Source of the DNA: Shewanella japonica
GTDB taxonomy: Bacteria > Pseudomonadota > Gammaproteobacteria > Enterobacterales > Shewanellaceae
DNA length: 64,000 nucleotides
Direction: 5' to 3'
NCBI RefSeq assembly: GCF_002075795.1
Contig: NZ_CP020472.1
Location: 3,207,001 to 3,271,000 of the forward strand
Part shown: positions 6,982 through 15,293 of the stretch, in pieces
Layout of the letters: each line of letters starts with the position of its first letter
How positions within the stretch are numbered: position 1 is the first letter of the stretch
Translations under genes and position numbers: made by a program
Notes under the pieces: model-generated
What the model saw: only the letters and a program-made list of their open reading frames with translations
What the model was told of the DNA's origin: nothing
Databases searched by the model: none

Positions 6982-7314
6982 CTACTTCTCCATTTTAACG
7001 GGCGTTAATCCTTTAGCACGATCATCAATTGCATCATCCAGTTTAAAGCCTGCTTGCTTCCATGTTTGTGCTTCTTCAGGGTTAAACTTCTCTTTTGACC
7101 ACTCTGATGCAGACTCAACATCAAAACTTGCTTTGCTCCACTGCTGAGATTGTTCAGCATTAAAACCACTCTTACTCCAAGTTTGAGCTTTAGCAGCATC
7201 AAAGCCAATCGCTTTCCAATCAGCAATTTCTCGCTCGGACATACCTTTCCATGACGGTGCAGATGCGCAGCTAAACAATAAACCAGCAAGTGCTACAACA
7301 AGTAACTTTTTCAT
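6982..7314 (-). CDS. Small lipoprotein with Trp/Phe repeats
   Basis: 110 residues. The signal peptide ends in a lipobox (LLFSC, Cys16), so the protein is lipidated and probably on the inner leaflet of the outer membrane. Residues 22-95 are a run of 14-residue repeats of the form W-K/S-x-x-G/S/K-F-x-x-x-x-A/S-x-x-x, seen in WKAIGFDAAKAQT, WSKSGFNAEQSQQ, WSKASFDVESASE, WSKEKFNPEEAQT and WKQAGFKLDDA. Each repeat is predicted as a short amphipathic helix. I do not recognise a named family. It is a single-gene unit between tRNA-Ser and rluB. Confidence 0.82.
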   Translation of the reverse strand: MKKLLVVALAGLLFSCASAPSWKGMSEREIADWKAIGFDAAKAQTWSKSGFNAEQSQQWSKASFDVESASEWSKEKFNPEEAQTWKQAGFKLDDAIDDRAKGLTPVKMEK

Positions 7315-7460
7315 TTAATACTCCTTCAACAGTAAACTTATGTAACTGATTAAAAAAACATCAAATAAACTATAGTTAGCGATATGCTCAGTTTCAAGAA
7401 AGCGGCAAGTAAATCTGAGTAACCCTAACTAGCATTCACAATGACATGCAATGAAGTAAT

Positions 7461-7486
7461 AAAAAAGGCCACCTTAGGTGACCTTT
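7461..7486 (-). terminator. Terminator after rluB
   Basis: Inverted repeat AAGGCCACCT-TA-AGGTGACCTT with one mismatch, next to a run of A on the + strand that gives a T-tract in the rluB direction. It lies about 45 bp past the rluB stop. Confidence 0.8.
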
Positions 7487-7532
7487 CTGATTCGTGAGTT
7501 TAGTTGACTTGCATCACGTTGAATAATGATGC

Positions 7533-8405
7533 TTAACTACGTTGACGAGTCGATTTAGGACGCGCAGCAGTTGTTTTGTGCTTTCGTACTGCTCGGCGAA
7601 TTTTCGCGCCTTTAACTTTAGCACGTGCAACACTGTGCTTATCAGTGCCTAATAAAGTACGTGTTTCTGGCTCTAATCCCGCAAGCTGGCGTAAGTAGTT
7701 AACCTGTTCCATATCCAGCTCTGTCCAACCACCACGTGGTAAGGCTTTTGGTAACTCAACCATGCCATAACGAACACGAATAAGTCGGCTTACCTGAACC
7801 TCTTGAGATTCCCATAAACGACGGACTTCACGGTTGCGCCCCTCTTTAAGAGTCACATGCCACCATTTATTGAGTCCTTCACCACCAGCAGGTTTGATAC
7901 TATCAAAGTTTGCTGGCCCATCTTCAAGAGTCACCCCTTTACGAAGACGCTGCACAGCGGCTTCTGGCACATCGCCAAAGGTACGCACTGCATATTCACG
8001 GTCGACTTCATTTGAAGGGTGCATTAGACGGTTAGCTAATTCACCATCAGATGTGAATAATAATAGACCTGAGGTATTGATATCCAAACGCCCTACAGCA
8101 ACCCAACGTGAATCACGTATTTTAGGTAAACGATCAAAGACGGTTGGTCTACCTTCTGGATCTTTTCGACTACAAATCTCGCCTTCTGGCTTATGGTAAG
8201 CCAACACGCGACAAATAATATCATCTTCAGTTTTGATAACGATGGCACGGCCATCAATGCGTATTTTAGCATCTGCTTCAACGCGATCACCTAAACTGGC
8301 AATTTCTCCGTCTACACTAATACGGCCTGCAGCAATCCATGCCTCCATCTCACGACGGGAGCCATGGCCTGCACGGGCCAAGACTTTCTGCAATTTTTCG
8401 CTCAT
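7533..8405 (-). CDS. rluB: 23S rRNA pseudouridine synthase RluB
   Basis: 290 residues. An N-terminal S4 RNA-binding domain (residues 1-60, [18 protein letters not shown]) is followed by the RsuA/RluB catalytic domain with the signature [17 protein letters not shown], whose Asp is the catalytic nucleophile. RluB converts U2605 of 23S rRNA to pseudouridine. The C-terminus is a basic tail ([18 protein letters not shown]) as in other RluB proteins. It abuts scpB (stop of scpB at 8406), the usual scpA-scpB-rluB order, and is probably co-transcribed with it. Confidence 0.95.
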   Translation of the reverse strand: MSEKLQKVLARAGHGSRREMEAWIAAGRISVDGEIASLGDRVEADAKIRIDGRAIVIKTEDDIICRVLAYHKPEGEICSRKDPEGRPTVFDRLPKIRDSRWVAVGRLDINTSGLLLFTSDGELANRLMHPSNEVDREYAVRTFGDVPEAAVQRLRKGVTLEDGPANFDSIKPAGGEGLNKWWHVTLKEGRNREVRRLWESQEVQVSRLIRVRYGMVELPKALPRGGWTELDMEQVNYLRQLAGLEPETRTLLGTDKHSVARAKVKGAKIRRAVRKHKTTAARPKSTRQRS

Positions 8406-8993
8406 CTAGTTCGACTCTTCTGTTTGTTGTGGCGCTAATGAAACCTTTTCAAACAACGCCTGCAATGACTCATCATCCGTTAGCGACGGTAAGTCTGCTA
8501 AGGTTTTTAAGCCAAAATAAGATAAAAACTCTGTCGTGGTTGCATATAATGCAGGTCGCCCTGGCACTTCTTTATGGCCAACGGTTTTTACCCAATGTCT
8601 ATCAGCTAAACTCTTTATTATGTGGCTGCTGACGGCCACACCTCTTACATGTTCAATATCACCGCGCGTTACTGGCTGCTTATAAGCAATCACCGCTAGG
8701 GTTTCTAACGTCGCACGTGAGTATTTAGGGGATTTCTCTTGCCACAAAGGTTGTAAGAATTCACTCAACAACTCTTGGGTTTGAAAGCGATAACCACTGG
8801 CAACTTCAACCAGTTGTACCCCACGCTCTTGATAATCTTGCTGTAACTCATCAAGACAGCTTTTAATTCTGACTCGTGATACATCAAATTTGACTAAAAC
8901 GGTTTCTTTAATCGCTTTAATACTTAACGGTTTACCCATCACAAACAAACTGGCTTCGATTAATTGTTTTAATTGAATGTCATTTATTTGCAT
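8406..8993 (-). CDS. scpB: Segregation and condensation protein B
   Basis: About 195 residues from an ATG at 8993, chosen for AAAGGA just upstream; a frame extension to 9008 is possible. ScpB is a winged-helix dimer that binds ScpA in the SMC-type condensin complex. Typical phrases are IEASLFVMGKPLSIKAI at the N-terminus and ETLAVIAYKQPVTRGDIEHVRGV in the centre. The acidic C-terminal tail is short. It lies 30 bp after scpA and directly before rluB. Confidence 0.94.
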   Translation of the reverse strand: MQINDIQLKQLIEASLFVMGKPLSIKAIKETVLVKFDVSRVRIKSCLDELQQDYQERGVQLVEVASGYRFQTQELLSEFLQPLWQEKSPKYSRATLETLAVIAYKQPVTRGDIEHVRGVAVSSHIIKSLADRHWVKTVGHKEVPGRPALYATTTEFLSYFGLKTLADLPSLTDDESLQALFEKVSLAPQQTEESN

Positions 8994-9023
8994 GATGTCC
9001 TTTCTCATATCAACACTTGGTTG

Positions 9024-9812
9024 TTAAAACGCTTTAACGTAAATCGGTGCTAACGGTTCGTTTTGCACTAAATCAACCAACAACTCTTTGACTAATTCCA
9101 TTAACGCTAAAAAACTCACTACCACACCAGCCTTTCCTTCACTGACATCAAATAAATCAGTAAATGGCACAAAATGTTCTGTTGAAAGTTTAGCTAATAT
9201 TTGGCTCATTCTCTCGCGTGTCGATAATGCTTCACGCTTAACATGATGATGCTCGTTCGCATCAATGCGTTTTAACACTTCAGAAAACGCTTGAGCAATG
9301 TCAACTAGCGATACTTCTGGCGGCATGATGACTGGCTTGATATTCGGTGCTGTTTTAGCTTGTGCTAAAAACACATCTCGTTCCAATCGCGGCAAACCGT
9401 CTAAGTCAGCAGCTGCCTGCTTTATCACTTCATAAGCTTTAAGTTGGCGGATAAGTACCACGCGAGGATCTTCTTCATCTTCCTCTGTGGTCGCGACTTT
9501 AGGTAACAGGAGTCGAGACTTAATTTCTGCCAAGGTTGCTGCCATAACTAAATAATCAGCTGCGAGCTCTATGCGTGCTTCAGTCAAAATATCAATATAA
9601 ACTAAATATTGAGTCGTAATTTTTTCAATTGGCAGGTCAACAACATCCAGTTTTTGCTTGCGAATTAAGTACAATAATAAATCGAGAGGACCTTCAAAGG
9701 TCTCCAAAAACACTTCCAGTGCTTCTGGCGGAATAAACAAATCGGTCGGCATTGCATCTATTGCTTCGCCGCGTACAATCGCAAGAGGTAAACTTTTTTG
9801 TATCCCCTGCAT
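9024..9812 (-). CDS. scpA: Segregation and condensation protein A
   Basis: 262 residues. ScpA is the kleisin that links the SMC ATPase heads. The N-terminal SMC-binding region contains LETFEGPLDLLLYLIRKQKLDV and the helix AADYLVMAATLAEIKSRLLLP. The C-terminal winged-helix ends SFLALMELVKELL. The start at 9812 has AAAGGAA eight bases upstream. It is first in the scpA-scpB-rluB unit. In many Shewanella-type gammaproteobacteria ScpAB occurs although the main condensin is MukBEF, so the partner is not shown by this window. Confidence 0.94.
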   Translation of the reverse strand: MQGIQKSLPLAIVRGEAIDAMPTDLFIPPEALEVFLETFEGPLDLLLYLIRKQKLDVVDLPIEKITTQYLVYIDILTEARIELAADYLVMAATLAEIKSRLLLPKVATTEEDEEDPRVVLIRQLKAYEVIKQAAADLDGLPRLERDVFLAQAKTAPNIKPVIMPPEVSLVDIAQAFSEVLKRIDANEHHHVKREALSTRERMSQILAKLSTEHFVPFTDLFDVSEGKAGVVVSFLALMELVKELLVDLVQNEPLAPIYVKAF

Positions 9813-10081
9813 TGAACAATTCCTTTATTAATATTCTCAATGTAATAAGTTTCAGCGAGTTACATAAAAACAGCTAAGCGATTTAAAAGTAAACTTGCCG
9901 CTGCGACTCTTACTACTAGCGCATATTGTTGAAGCTAGAAATTACCAAACGCGCGATTATACGCACTATTGGCTAGGGTTGAAACAACTATCCATTAATC
10001 TTGTGGCTAAAATCTAACACTTGTCGGTGGCATTACACCAAGCATCAAGCGCAGGCATCTATCAACACCTGCAACAAAGAC

Positions 10082-10702
10082 TTACTCAAATAAACTCGTA
10101 TCACCCGCACCTTCACGGATAATATCAATGTCACCTTCTGACATATCAATCACGGTGGTTTGGTTTTCAGCTAAATAACCACCATGAATAATTGCGTCTA
10201 CGCTGTGTTCTAATATATCTCGGATATGTTCAGGATCTGACTCTGCAAACTCTTCATCAGGCATCACTAAACTGGTCGACATAATTGGTGCTTCAAGCGC
10301 CTCTAATAAAGCCAAGGCAATTAAGTTATTTGGCACACGAATACCAATGGTTTTCTTTTTATCGCACTGTAAACGGCGCGGCACTTCCTTACTCGCTTTG
10401 AAGATAAAGGTATATGGACCTGGCGTGCAGCTTTTCAGTAATCGGTAAGCTTGATTGTCCACACGAGCAAAATTAGCCAATTCAGATAAATCTCGGCACA
10501 TTAGTGAGAAGTTATTATCATTTTCAATTTTACGAATACGCACCATACGGGTCATGGCATCTTTTTCGCCAATCATACAACCCAGTGCATAACCTGAATC
10601 TGTCGGGTAAACAATTACCCCACCTTGCTTTAAAATGTTCACCGCTTGGCTAATTAATCTTGCTTGCGGGTTTTCGTCATGTATATAAAAAAATTGGCTC
10701 AT
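10082..10702 (-). CDS. yciO: YciO-type Sua5/YrdC domain protein
   Basis: About 206 residues from an ATG at 10702 that overlaps the rnm stop (ATGA), indicating translational coupling. The YrdC/Sua5 fold is recognisable from GGVIVYPTDSGYALGC and RIRKIENDNNFSLMCRDLSE, with the IGIRVPNN turn. YrdC/TsaC makes threonylcarbamoyl-AMP for the t6A tRNA modification. YciO is a paralogue whose in vivo role is less certain. The gene order yciO-rnm-trpL is the enterobacterial and Shewanella one. Confidence 0.93.
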   Translation of the reverse strand: MSQFFYIHDENPQARLISQAVNILKQGGVIVYPTDSGYALGCMIGEKDAMTRMVRIRKIENDNNFSLMCRDLSELANFARVDNQAYRLLKSCTPGPYTFIFKASKEVPRRLQCDKKKTIGIRVPNNLIALALLEALEAPIMSTSLVMPDEEFAESDPEHIRDILEHSVDAIIHGGYLAENQTTVIDMSEGDIDIIREGAGDTSLFE

Positions 10703-11559
10703 GTTCGCTCCGTCCAAGATTCTGTTTGCCACACCCACTGCACACCAGCAGGTTGGAATAAATTTTTGCCTAACTCAATCCAATTGCTTGGGAAATGAAA
10801 ATCACTGCCAATTGAACCCGCTAGGTTGTTCAAATGACTTAAAGCGACTAAGTTAGCGCGATCATCAATGCTCTGTTGGCCTAATACCACTTCCATGGCA
10901 TCGCCACCAGCCTCTTTATACTCTCGCACTAAGCGCTTTAACCATTTAGCTGAAAGCTTGTAACCACTGGGGTGTGCCAATACCGCTACGCCACCAGTTT
11001 GATGAATAATGTCAATCGCATTGGCCATGTCAGCCCAATTATTGGGGACATAACCTGTTTTACCTCGCGCTAAATAGCGCTTAAAAACACTCGGCATATC
11101 TTTAGCATAGCCGTTTTCTGCTAACCAACGAGCATAATGACCGCGACTAATAGCTGCGCCTGCGGCAAACTTTTTAGCGCCATCATAGGCACCTTCAATT
11201 CCGGCTTTGGCTAAACGGTTACCAATTTCTTGGGCTCGTTCTTCACGTAATTCACGTTGACGAGTTAAAAAGTTCAGTAAAATTGAGTTTTCTTTATCCA
11301 TATTTAAGCCAACAATATGAATATCGAAGTTGTTCCATCGAGTAGAAATTTCAACACCATCAATTAATTGTAGTGGTGTTTCATGTTGTTGGTTAAATTG
11401 ATGCGCTTCAGCAAGTCCTGCCACAGTATCGTGATCTGTGATGGCGAGCATTTGAACGCCCTTTTCGATGGCACGTTCAACGAGTTCAGAAGGAGTAAGT
11501 ACGCCGTCAGATGCGGTCGTATGGCTATGAAGATCGGCCAAGAGTGTGTCTGTTATCAT
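10699..11559 (-). CDS. rnm: PHP-domain 5'-3' exonuclease RNase AM
   Basis: 286 residues. Metal-binding PHP motifs are DLHSHTTASDG (residues 9-19), ITDHDTVAG (about 40-48), GVEIS, VLAHPSGYKL and GSDFHFP. This is the YciV family, now known as RNase AM, which trims 5' ends of rRNAs and degrades short oligonucleotides and 3',5'-bisphosphates. It is transcribed away from the trp operon and overlaps yciO by four bases. Confidence 0.93.
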   Translation of the reverse strand: MITDTLLADLHSHTTASDGVLTPSELVERAIEKGVQMLAITDHDTVAGLAEAHQFNQQHETPLQLIDGVEISTRWNNFDIHIVGLNMDKENSILLNFLTRQRELREERAQEIGNRLAKAGIEGAYDGAKKFAAGAAISRGHYARWLAENGYAKDMPSVFKRYLARGKTGYVPNNWADMANAIDIIHQTGGVAVLAHPSGYKLSAKWLKRLVREYKEAGGDAMEVVLGQQSIDDRANLVALSHLNNLAGSIGSDFHFPSNWIELGKNLFQPAGVQWVWQTESWTERT

Positions 11560-11726
11560 AACGTTATTGTACTTTAATCTTTGTTGAAAAGCTTAACCCT
11601 ATCGTGATTATTTGCTACATATTCAGCAAATTGATGGCCCTTTGACCTCAATGAATAAAAAAAAGCTAAATTTGAGAAATATTCAATTGACATTAAACGC
11701 CAGCTAAGGTCTTCTATAAGGCATAC

Positions 11727-11750
11727 GTTAGCCAAACGCATTTTGCTAAC
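11727..11750. promoter_or_regulatory. Inverted repeat upstream of trpL
   Basis: GTTAGCCAAA-CGCA-TTTTGCTAAC, a 10-bp stem with one mismatch, followed by TTTTT, about 40 bp before the leader peptide. It could be a repressor operator for the trp promoter or an RNA hairpin in the leader. It does not match the E. coli TrpR operator well by eye, so the role is open. A TTGACA lies upstream near 11686 without a well-spaced -10. Confidence 0.4.
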
Positions 11751-11788
11751 TTTTTAGATAACGACTACATTCAAGAGAATTAATTTAC

Positions 11789-11842
11789 ATGACCAACTTT
11801 AACGCACGTAACATCAATTGGTGGTGGCACTTCCCAAATTAA
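11789..11842 (+). CDS. trpL: trp operon leader peptide
   Basis: A 17-residue peptide, MTNFNARNINWWWHFPN, with three tandem Trp codons (TGG x3 at 11819-11827). Ribosome stalling at these codons when charged tRNA-Trp is scarce shifts RNA folding away from the downstream terminator. It is followed 49 bp later by the attenuator hairpin and then by trpE. Recognised from the Trp run and the position; it is too short for routine gene callers. Confidence 0.95.
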   Translation: MTNFNARNINWWWHFPN

Positions 11843-11890
11843 CGGGTGGTGTGAAGCGTTGTGGTTATTTAAATAACACAAGATTTTACT

Positions 11891-11918
11891 AGAAAGCCCG
11901 CAGAGATGTGGGCTTTCT
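11891..11918 (+). terminator. trp attenuator
   Basis: AGAAAGCCC-N10-GGGCTTTCT followed by a modest T-rich stretch. CGGGTGG at 11844-11850 can pair with the CCCG of the 5' arm and so could form the antiterminator. This gives classic transcription attenuation together with trpL. Confidence 0.9.
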
Positions 11919-12032
11919 TGCTATTTACGGCTTGCACTCTGAAATAAAACTAACGCAAACCAAGCACGAAATTGCTTTAAAAAGAGTATCGAGTATGAAG
12001 AATCAATATCAGAGAGAGGCGCAATAAGCATT

Positions 12033-13583
12033 ATGGAACATCAGTTTGCCCATGTCGTCACACAAAAACAATCGTTAGCATATCATGCTGATCCGCTTAG
12101 TCTTTATCAACATGTTACTGCCAATGCGCCGCACACCATGTTGCTTGAGTCTGCTGAAATCGACAGTAAAGATCACTTAAAAAGTATCGTGCTCACTCAC
12201 GCCGCGATGATGGTGAGATGTGACGGCTATAAGCTTACATTCAGCGCGTTAACCGATAATGGTGCTAGCTTACTTTCTCCTATCAGTGCCTTTTTCAAAT
12301 CAAGTGAGCAGCAACAGCAAGACAAGGTACTCACCGTACATCTTGCCAAGGCTCAAGAGCGACAGGATGAAGACGCACGATTAAAGTCTACCTCGCCCCT
12401 TGATGGGTTAAGAATGTTTATTCAGCACATTCAGACCGACAAAAAAGATGCTTTTGAAGATTTATTTTTAGGTGGAGTCTTAGCTTACGATTTAATCGAT
12501 ACCGTTGAACCTTTGCCTGAAGTCCCCAATGCTGAAAACGATTGTCCTGATTACTTATTTTATCTCGCAGAAACCTTGATATTGGTTGATCATCAGCAAC
12601 AAGATGCAGAAATCATTACTCACCAATTTTCAACCGATACTCAATTCGCTAAAACTCTTGCTCAGCGGGCAATCGATGTTAAACAGCAGTGCCAAACGCT
12701 TGCCCCCGTTCAACCATTAGTTGCCATCGATGCTGAAACTCGCGTCAATATCAGTGACGATACTTTCAAGCAAACGGTTGTGGATTTAAAAGAGCACATT
12801 GTTGCAGGCGATATATTTCAAGTTGTTCCCTCAAGAAGCTTTAGTTTACCTTGCCCGAATACTTTAGGGGCATACCGAGCGCTGCGTTTAACCAACCCTA
12901 GTCCATATATGTTTTATTTCCGTGGACCTGATTTCACTTTATTTGGCGCTTCGCCTGAAAGCGCACTTAAATATGATGCCGCCAGTAATCAAGTTGAAGT
13001 TTATCCTATTGCAGGTACCCGTAAGCGCGGTAAAACTGTCGATGGCCAAATTGACTATGATCTAGACAGTCGTATTGAACTTGAATTGCGTCTTGATAAA
13101 AAAGAGCTCTCAGAGCATTTAATGTTGGTTGATTTAGCCCGAAACGACATTGCACGGATCAGCCAAAGTGGCAGTCGTAAAGTGGCTGAGTTGCTTAAAG
13201 TCGATCGATACTCACATGTTATGCATTTAGTTAGCCGTGTGACTGGGCAATTACGAGAAGATTTAGATGCTCTGCATGCTTATCAAGCTTGTATGAACAT
13301 GGGCACCTTAGTGGGCGCCCCTAAAGTGCGTGCATCCCAACTTGTGCGAGAAGCAGAGCAAGCTCGCCGCGGCAGTTATGGTGGCGCTGTAGGATACATT
13401 AACGGCCTAGGTGATATGGATACCTGTATCGTCATTCGCTCTGCTTTCGTTAAAAATGATGTGGCCTTTATTCAAGCAGGTGCTGGTGTGGTATTTGATT
13501 CCGACCCACAAGCCGAAGCTGACGAAACCCGCCAAAAAGCACAAGCCGTGATTTCAGCGATAAAAATGGGCGGTGGACTATGA
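12033..13583 (+). CDS. trpE: Anthranilate synthase component I
   Basis: 516 residues. It converts chorismate and ammonia or glutamine to anthranilate. The N-terminal tryptophan-feedback motif LLESAEIDSKDHLKS (Ser40) is conserved as in enteric TrpE. The chorismate-binding C-terminal domain shows DIFQVVPSRSF, FGASPESAL, GTRKRG and the closing IQAGAGVVFDSDP. It is the first structural gene after the attenuator. Its stop overlaps the trpG start by four bases (ATGA at 13580), coupling the two subunits of the complex. Confidence 0.97.
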   Translation: MEHQFAHVVTQKQSLAYHADPLSLYQHVTANAPHTMLLESAEIDSKDHLKSIVLTHAAMMVRCDGYKLTFSALTDNGASLLSPISAFFKSSEQQQQDKVLTVHLAKAQERQDEDARLKSTSPLDGLRMFIQHIQTDKKDAFEDLFLGGVLAYDLIDTVEPLPEVPNAENDCPDYLFYLAETLILVDHQQQDAEIITHQFSTDTQFAKTLAQRAIDVKQQCQTLAPVQPLVAIDAETRVNISDDTFKQTVVDLKEHIVAGDIFQVVPSRSFSLPCPNTLGAYRALRLTNPSPYMFYFRGPDFTLFGASPESALKYDAASNQVEVYPIAGTRKRGKTVDGQIDYDLDSRIELELRLDKKELSEHLMLVDLARNDIARISQSGSRKVAELLKVDRYSHVMHLVSRVTGQLREDLDALHAYQACMNMGTLVGAPKVRASQLVREAEQARRGSYGGAVGYINGLGDMDTCIVIRSAFVKNDVAFIQAGAGVVFDSDPQAEADETRQKAQAVISAIKMGGGL

Positions 13584-14254
13584 GCACTCAACAAGCAAGC
13601 GCTAATAAGATGAACACGAATAAAATGAGCATTAGCAATATGAAGCTGTATCTATTAGATAACTTTGACTCATTCACCTACAACTTAGTGGATCAATTTC
13701 GTAGCTTAGGATTTGAAGTACTTATTTACCGTAATGATGTCAGTGCCGATTATTTAGCTGAAAAACTGATAGCAGAGCAAGGCCAAGCAGCATTAGTATT
13801 ATCACCTGGCCCTGGCGCACCACATGAAGCTGGCTGCATGATGGAGTTAATTGCAAAAGTCGCTGGTAAAGTGCCTATGTTAGGCATTTGTTTAGGGCAT
13901 CAAGCTATGGTCGAATATTACGGCGGTAAAGTTGAACGTGCGCCATTTGTCGTTCACGGTAAAGCCAGCCCTACAATTCATAATGGCGAAGGTGTATTTG
14001 CAAACTTGCCTTCTCCACTGCCAGTGGCTCGTTACCACAGCCTAGTCGCTACCCAAGTCCCCGATTGTTTGTCTGTCATTGCGACCACTGAAGACATGCC
14101 AATGGCTGTGATTCACCCACAAGATAAAGCGGTTGGTTTTCAGTTTCATCCTGAATCAATTTTAACCACGCTTGGCAGTACGCTACTGACGCAAACCCTG
14201 ACTTACCTCACCCATGCAATTGAAAGCAACAATAGCCCTAAAGGAGCCTTATAA
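13580..14254 (+). CDS. trpG: Anthranilate synthase component II (glutamine amidotransferase)
   Basis: 224 residues, a class I glutaminase that feeds ammonia to TrpE. The nucleophile Cys is in GICLGHQAM and the His-Glu pair in FQFHPESIL. LLDNFDSFTYNLVDQF marks the usual N-terminus and begins at about residue 24. The extra 20 or so residues before it are rich in Asn, Met and Ser, so an internal ATG (such as the one before KLYLLDN) could be the real start. It is separate from trpD here, unlike E. coli where the two are fused. Confidence 0.95.
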   Translation: MSTQQASANKMNTNKMSISNMKLYLLDNFDSFTYNLVDQFRSLGFEVLIYRNDVSADYLAEKLIAEQGQAALVLSPGPGAPHEAGCMMELIAKVAGKVPMLGICLGHQAMVEYYGGKVERAPFVVHGKASPTIHNGEGVFANLPSPLPVARYHSLVATQVPDCLSVIATTEDMPMAVIHPQDKAVGFQFHPESILTTLGSTLLTQTLTYLTHAIESNNSPKGAL

Positions 14255-15291
14255 TGTCTCAGCTTCAACCACTATTAGACTCTCTTTATCAAGGTAACGC
14301 CCCTACCCGTGAACAAAGTGCACAATTATTCAGTGCTATTGTCGAAGGTGAAATGGATCCTGTTGCCATGGCTGGTATGCTTGTTGCCCTTAAAATGCGC
14401 GGCGAAACGATTGAAGAAATTACAGGCGCTGCAGATGCCCTTCGTCAAGCTGCAAAACCATTTCCTCGTAGCGCGAAGTCGCTCGCTACTGGGGTGGTTG
14501 ATATTGTTGGTACGGGTGGTGACGGTCATAACACCATTAATATCTCAACAACGGCCTCTTTCGTCGCAGCTGCAGCTGGCGCCAAAGTCGCTAAGCATGG
14601 TAATCGTGGCGTATCCAGTAAATCTGGCGCATCGGATGTGTTGTCACATTGCGGCATCGGCTTAACCATGACACCTGAAGCCGCCAGTCAGTGTATCGAA
14701 GACTTCGGTCTATGTTTTTTATTCGCCCCACACTACCATGCAGGCGTACGTCATGCTGTACCAGTAAGACAAGCTCTGAAAACCCGTACTATCTTTAATA
14801 TCCTTGGCCCGTTAATCAATCCAGCCAAGCCAGAGTCAATGCTGCTGGGCGTATACTCACCTAAATTAATCGCTCCGATCGTGAACGTGCTTAATGCACT
14901 CAGTGTTAAACGTGCCATGGTGGTTTATGGCAGCGGACTGGATGAGGTCGCCTTACATGGCGAAACCCAAGTTGCAGAGCTTAATGATGGGCAAATTCGT
15001 TTTTACAAACTTAACCCACACGATTTAGGCGTAGAACCTGCACCGATATCGGCACTAGAAGGCGGAGAGCCAAGTGATAATGCGCTGATTACACAAGCGA
15101 TATTGAAAGGTGAAGGTCAACCAGCCCACCGAGATGCCGTTGCCATCAATGCAGGTTGTGCCTTGTATGTCAGTGGTGTGTGCGACTCTGTGCAGCAAGG
15201 GACTCAACTTGCCCTTGAAACCATCAATAGCGGCAAAGCTTACGCCGTATTAACGCAACTTGCTGAAGCAAGCCAGCAAGAGGAATCTTAA
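14254..15291 (+). CDS. trpD: Anthranilate phosphoribosyltransferase
   Basis: 345 residues. It transfers phosphoribose from PRPP to anthranilate. Substrate motifs visible are VDIVGTGGDGHNTINIST (PRPP/Mg), KHGNRGVSSKSGASD and FLFAPHYH. The start shares one base with the trpG stop (TAATG), indicating tight coupling. Normal family length; third gene of the operon. Confidence 0.97.
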   Translation: MSQLQPLLDSLYQGNAPTREQSAQLFSAIVEGEMDPVAMAGMLVALKMRGETIEEITGAADALRQAAKPFPRSAKSLATGVVDIVGTGGDGHNTINISTTASFVAAAAGAKVAKHGNRGVSSKSGASDVLSHCGIGLTMTPEAASQCIEDFGLCFLFAPHYHAGVRHAVPVRQALKTRTIFNILGPLINPAKPESMLLGVYSPKLIAPIVNVLNALSVKRAMVVYGSGLDEVALHGETQVAELNDGQIRFYKLNPHDLGVEPAPISALEGGEPSDNALITQAILKGEGQPAHRDAVAINAGCALYVSGVCDSVQQGTQLALETINSGKAYAVLTQLAEASQQEES

Positions 15292-15293
15292 TC

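Noticed and set aside
11686-11720. trp promoter from TTGACA
   Set aside because: No -10 element at 16-18 bases; the next TATAAG is 22 bases away, so the promoter is left unassigned.
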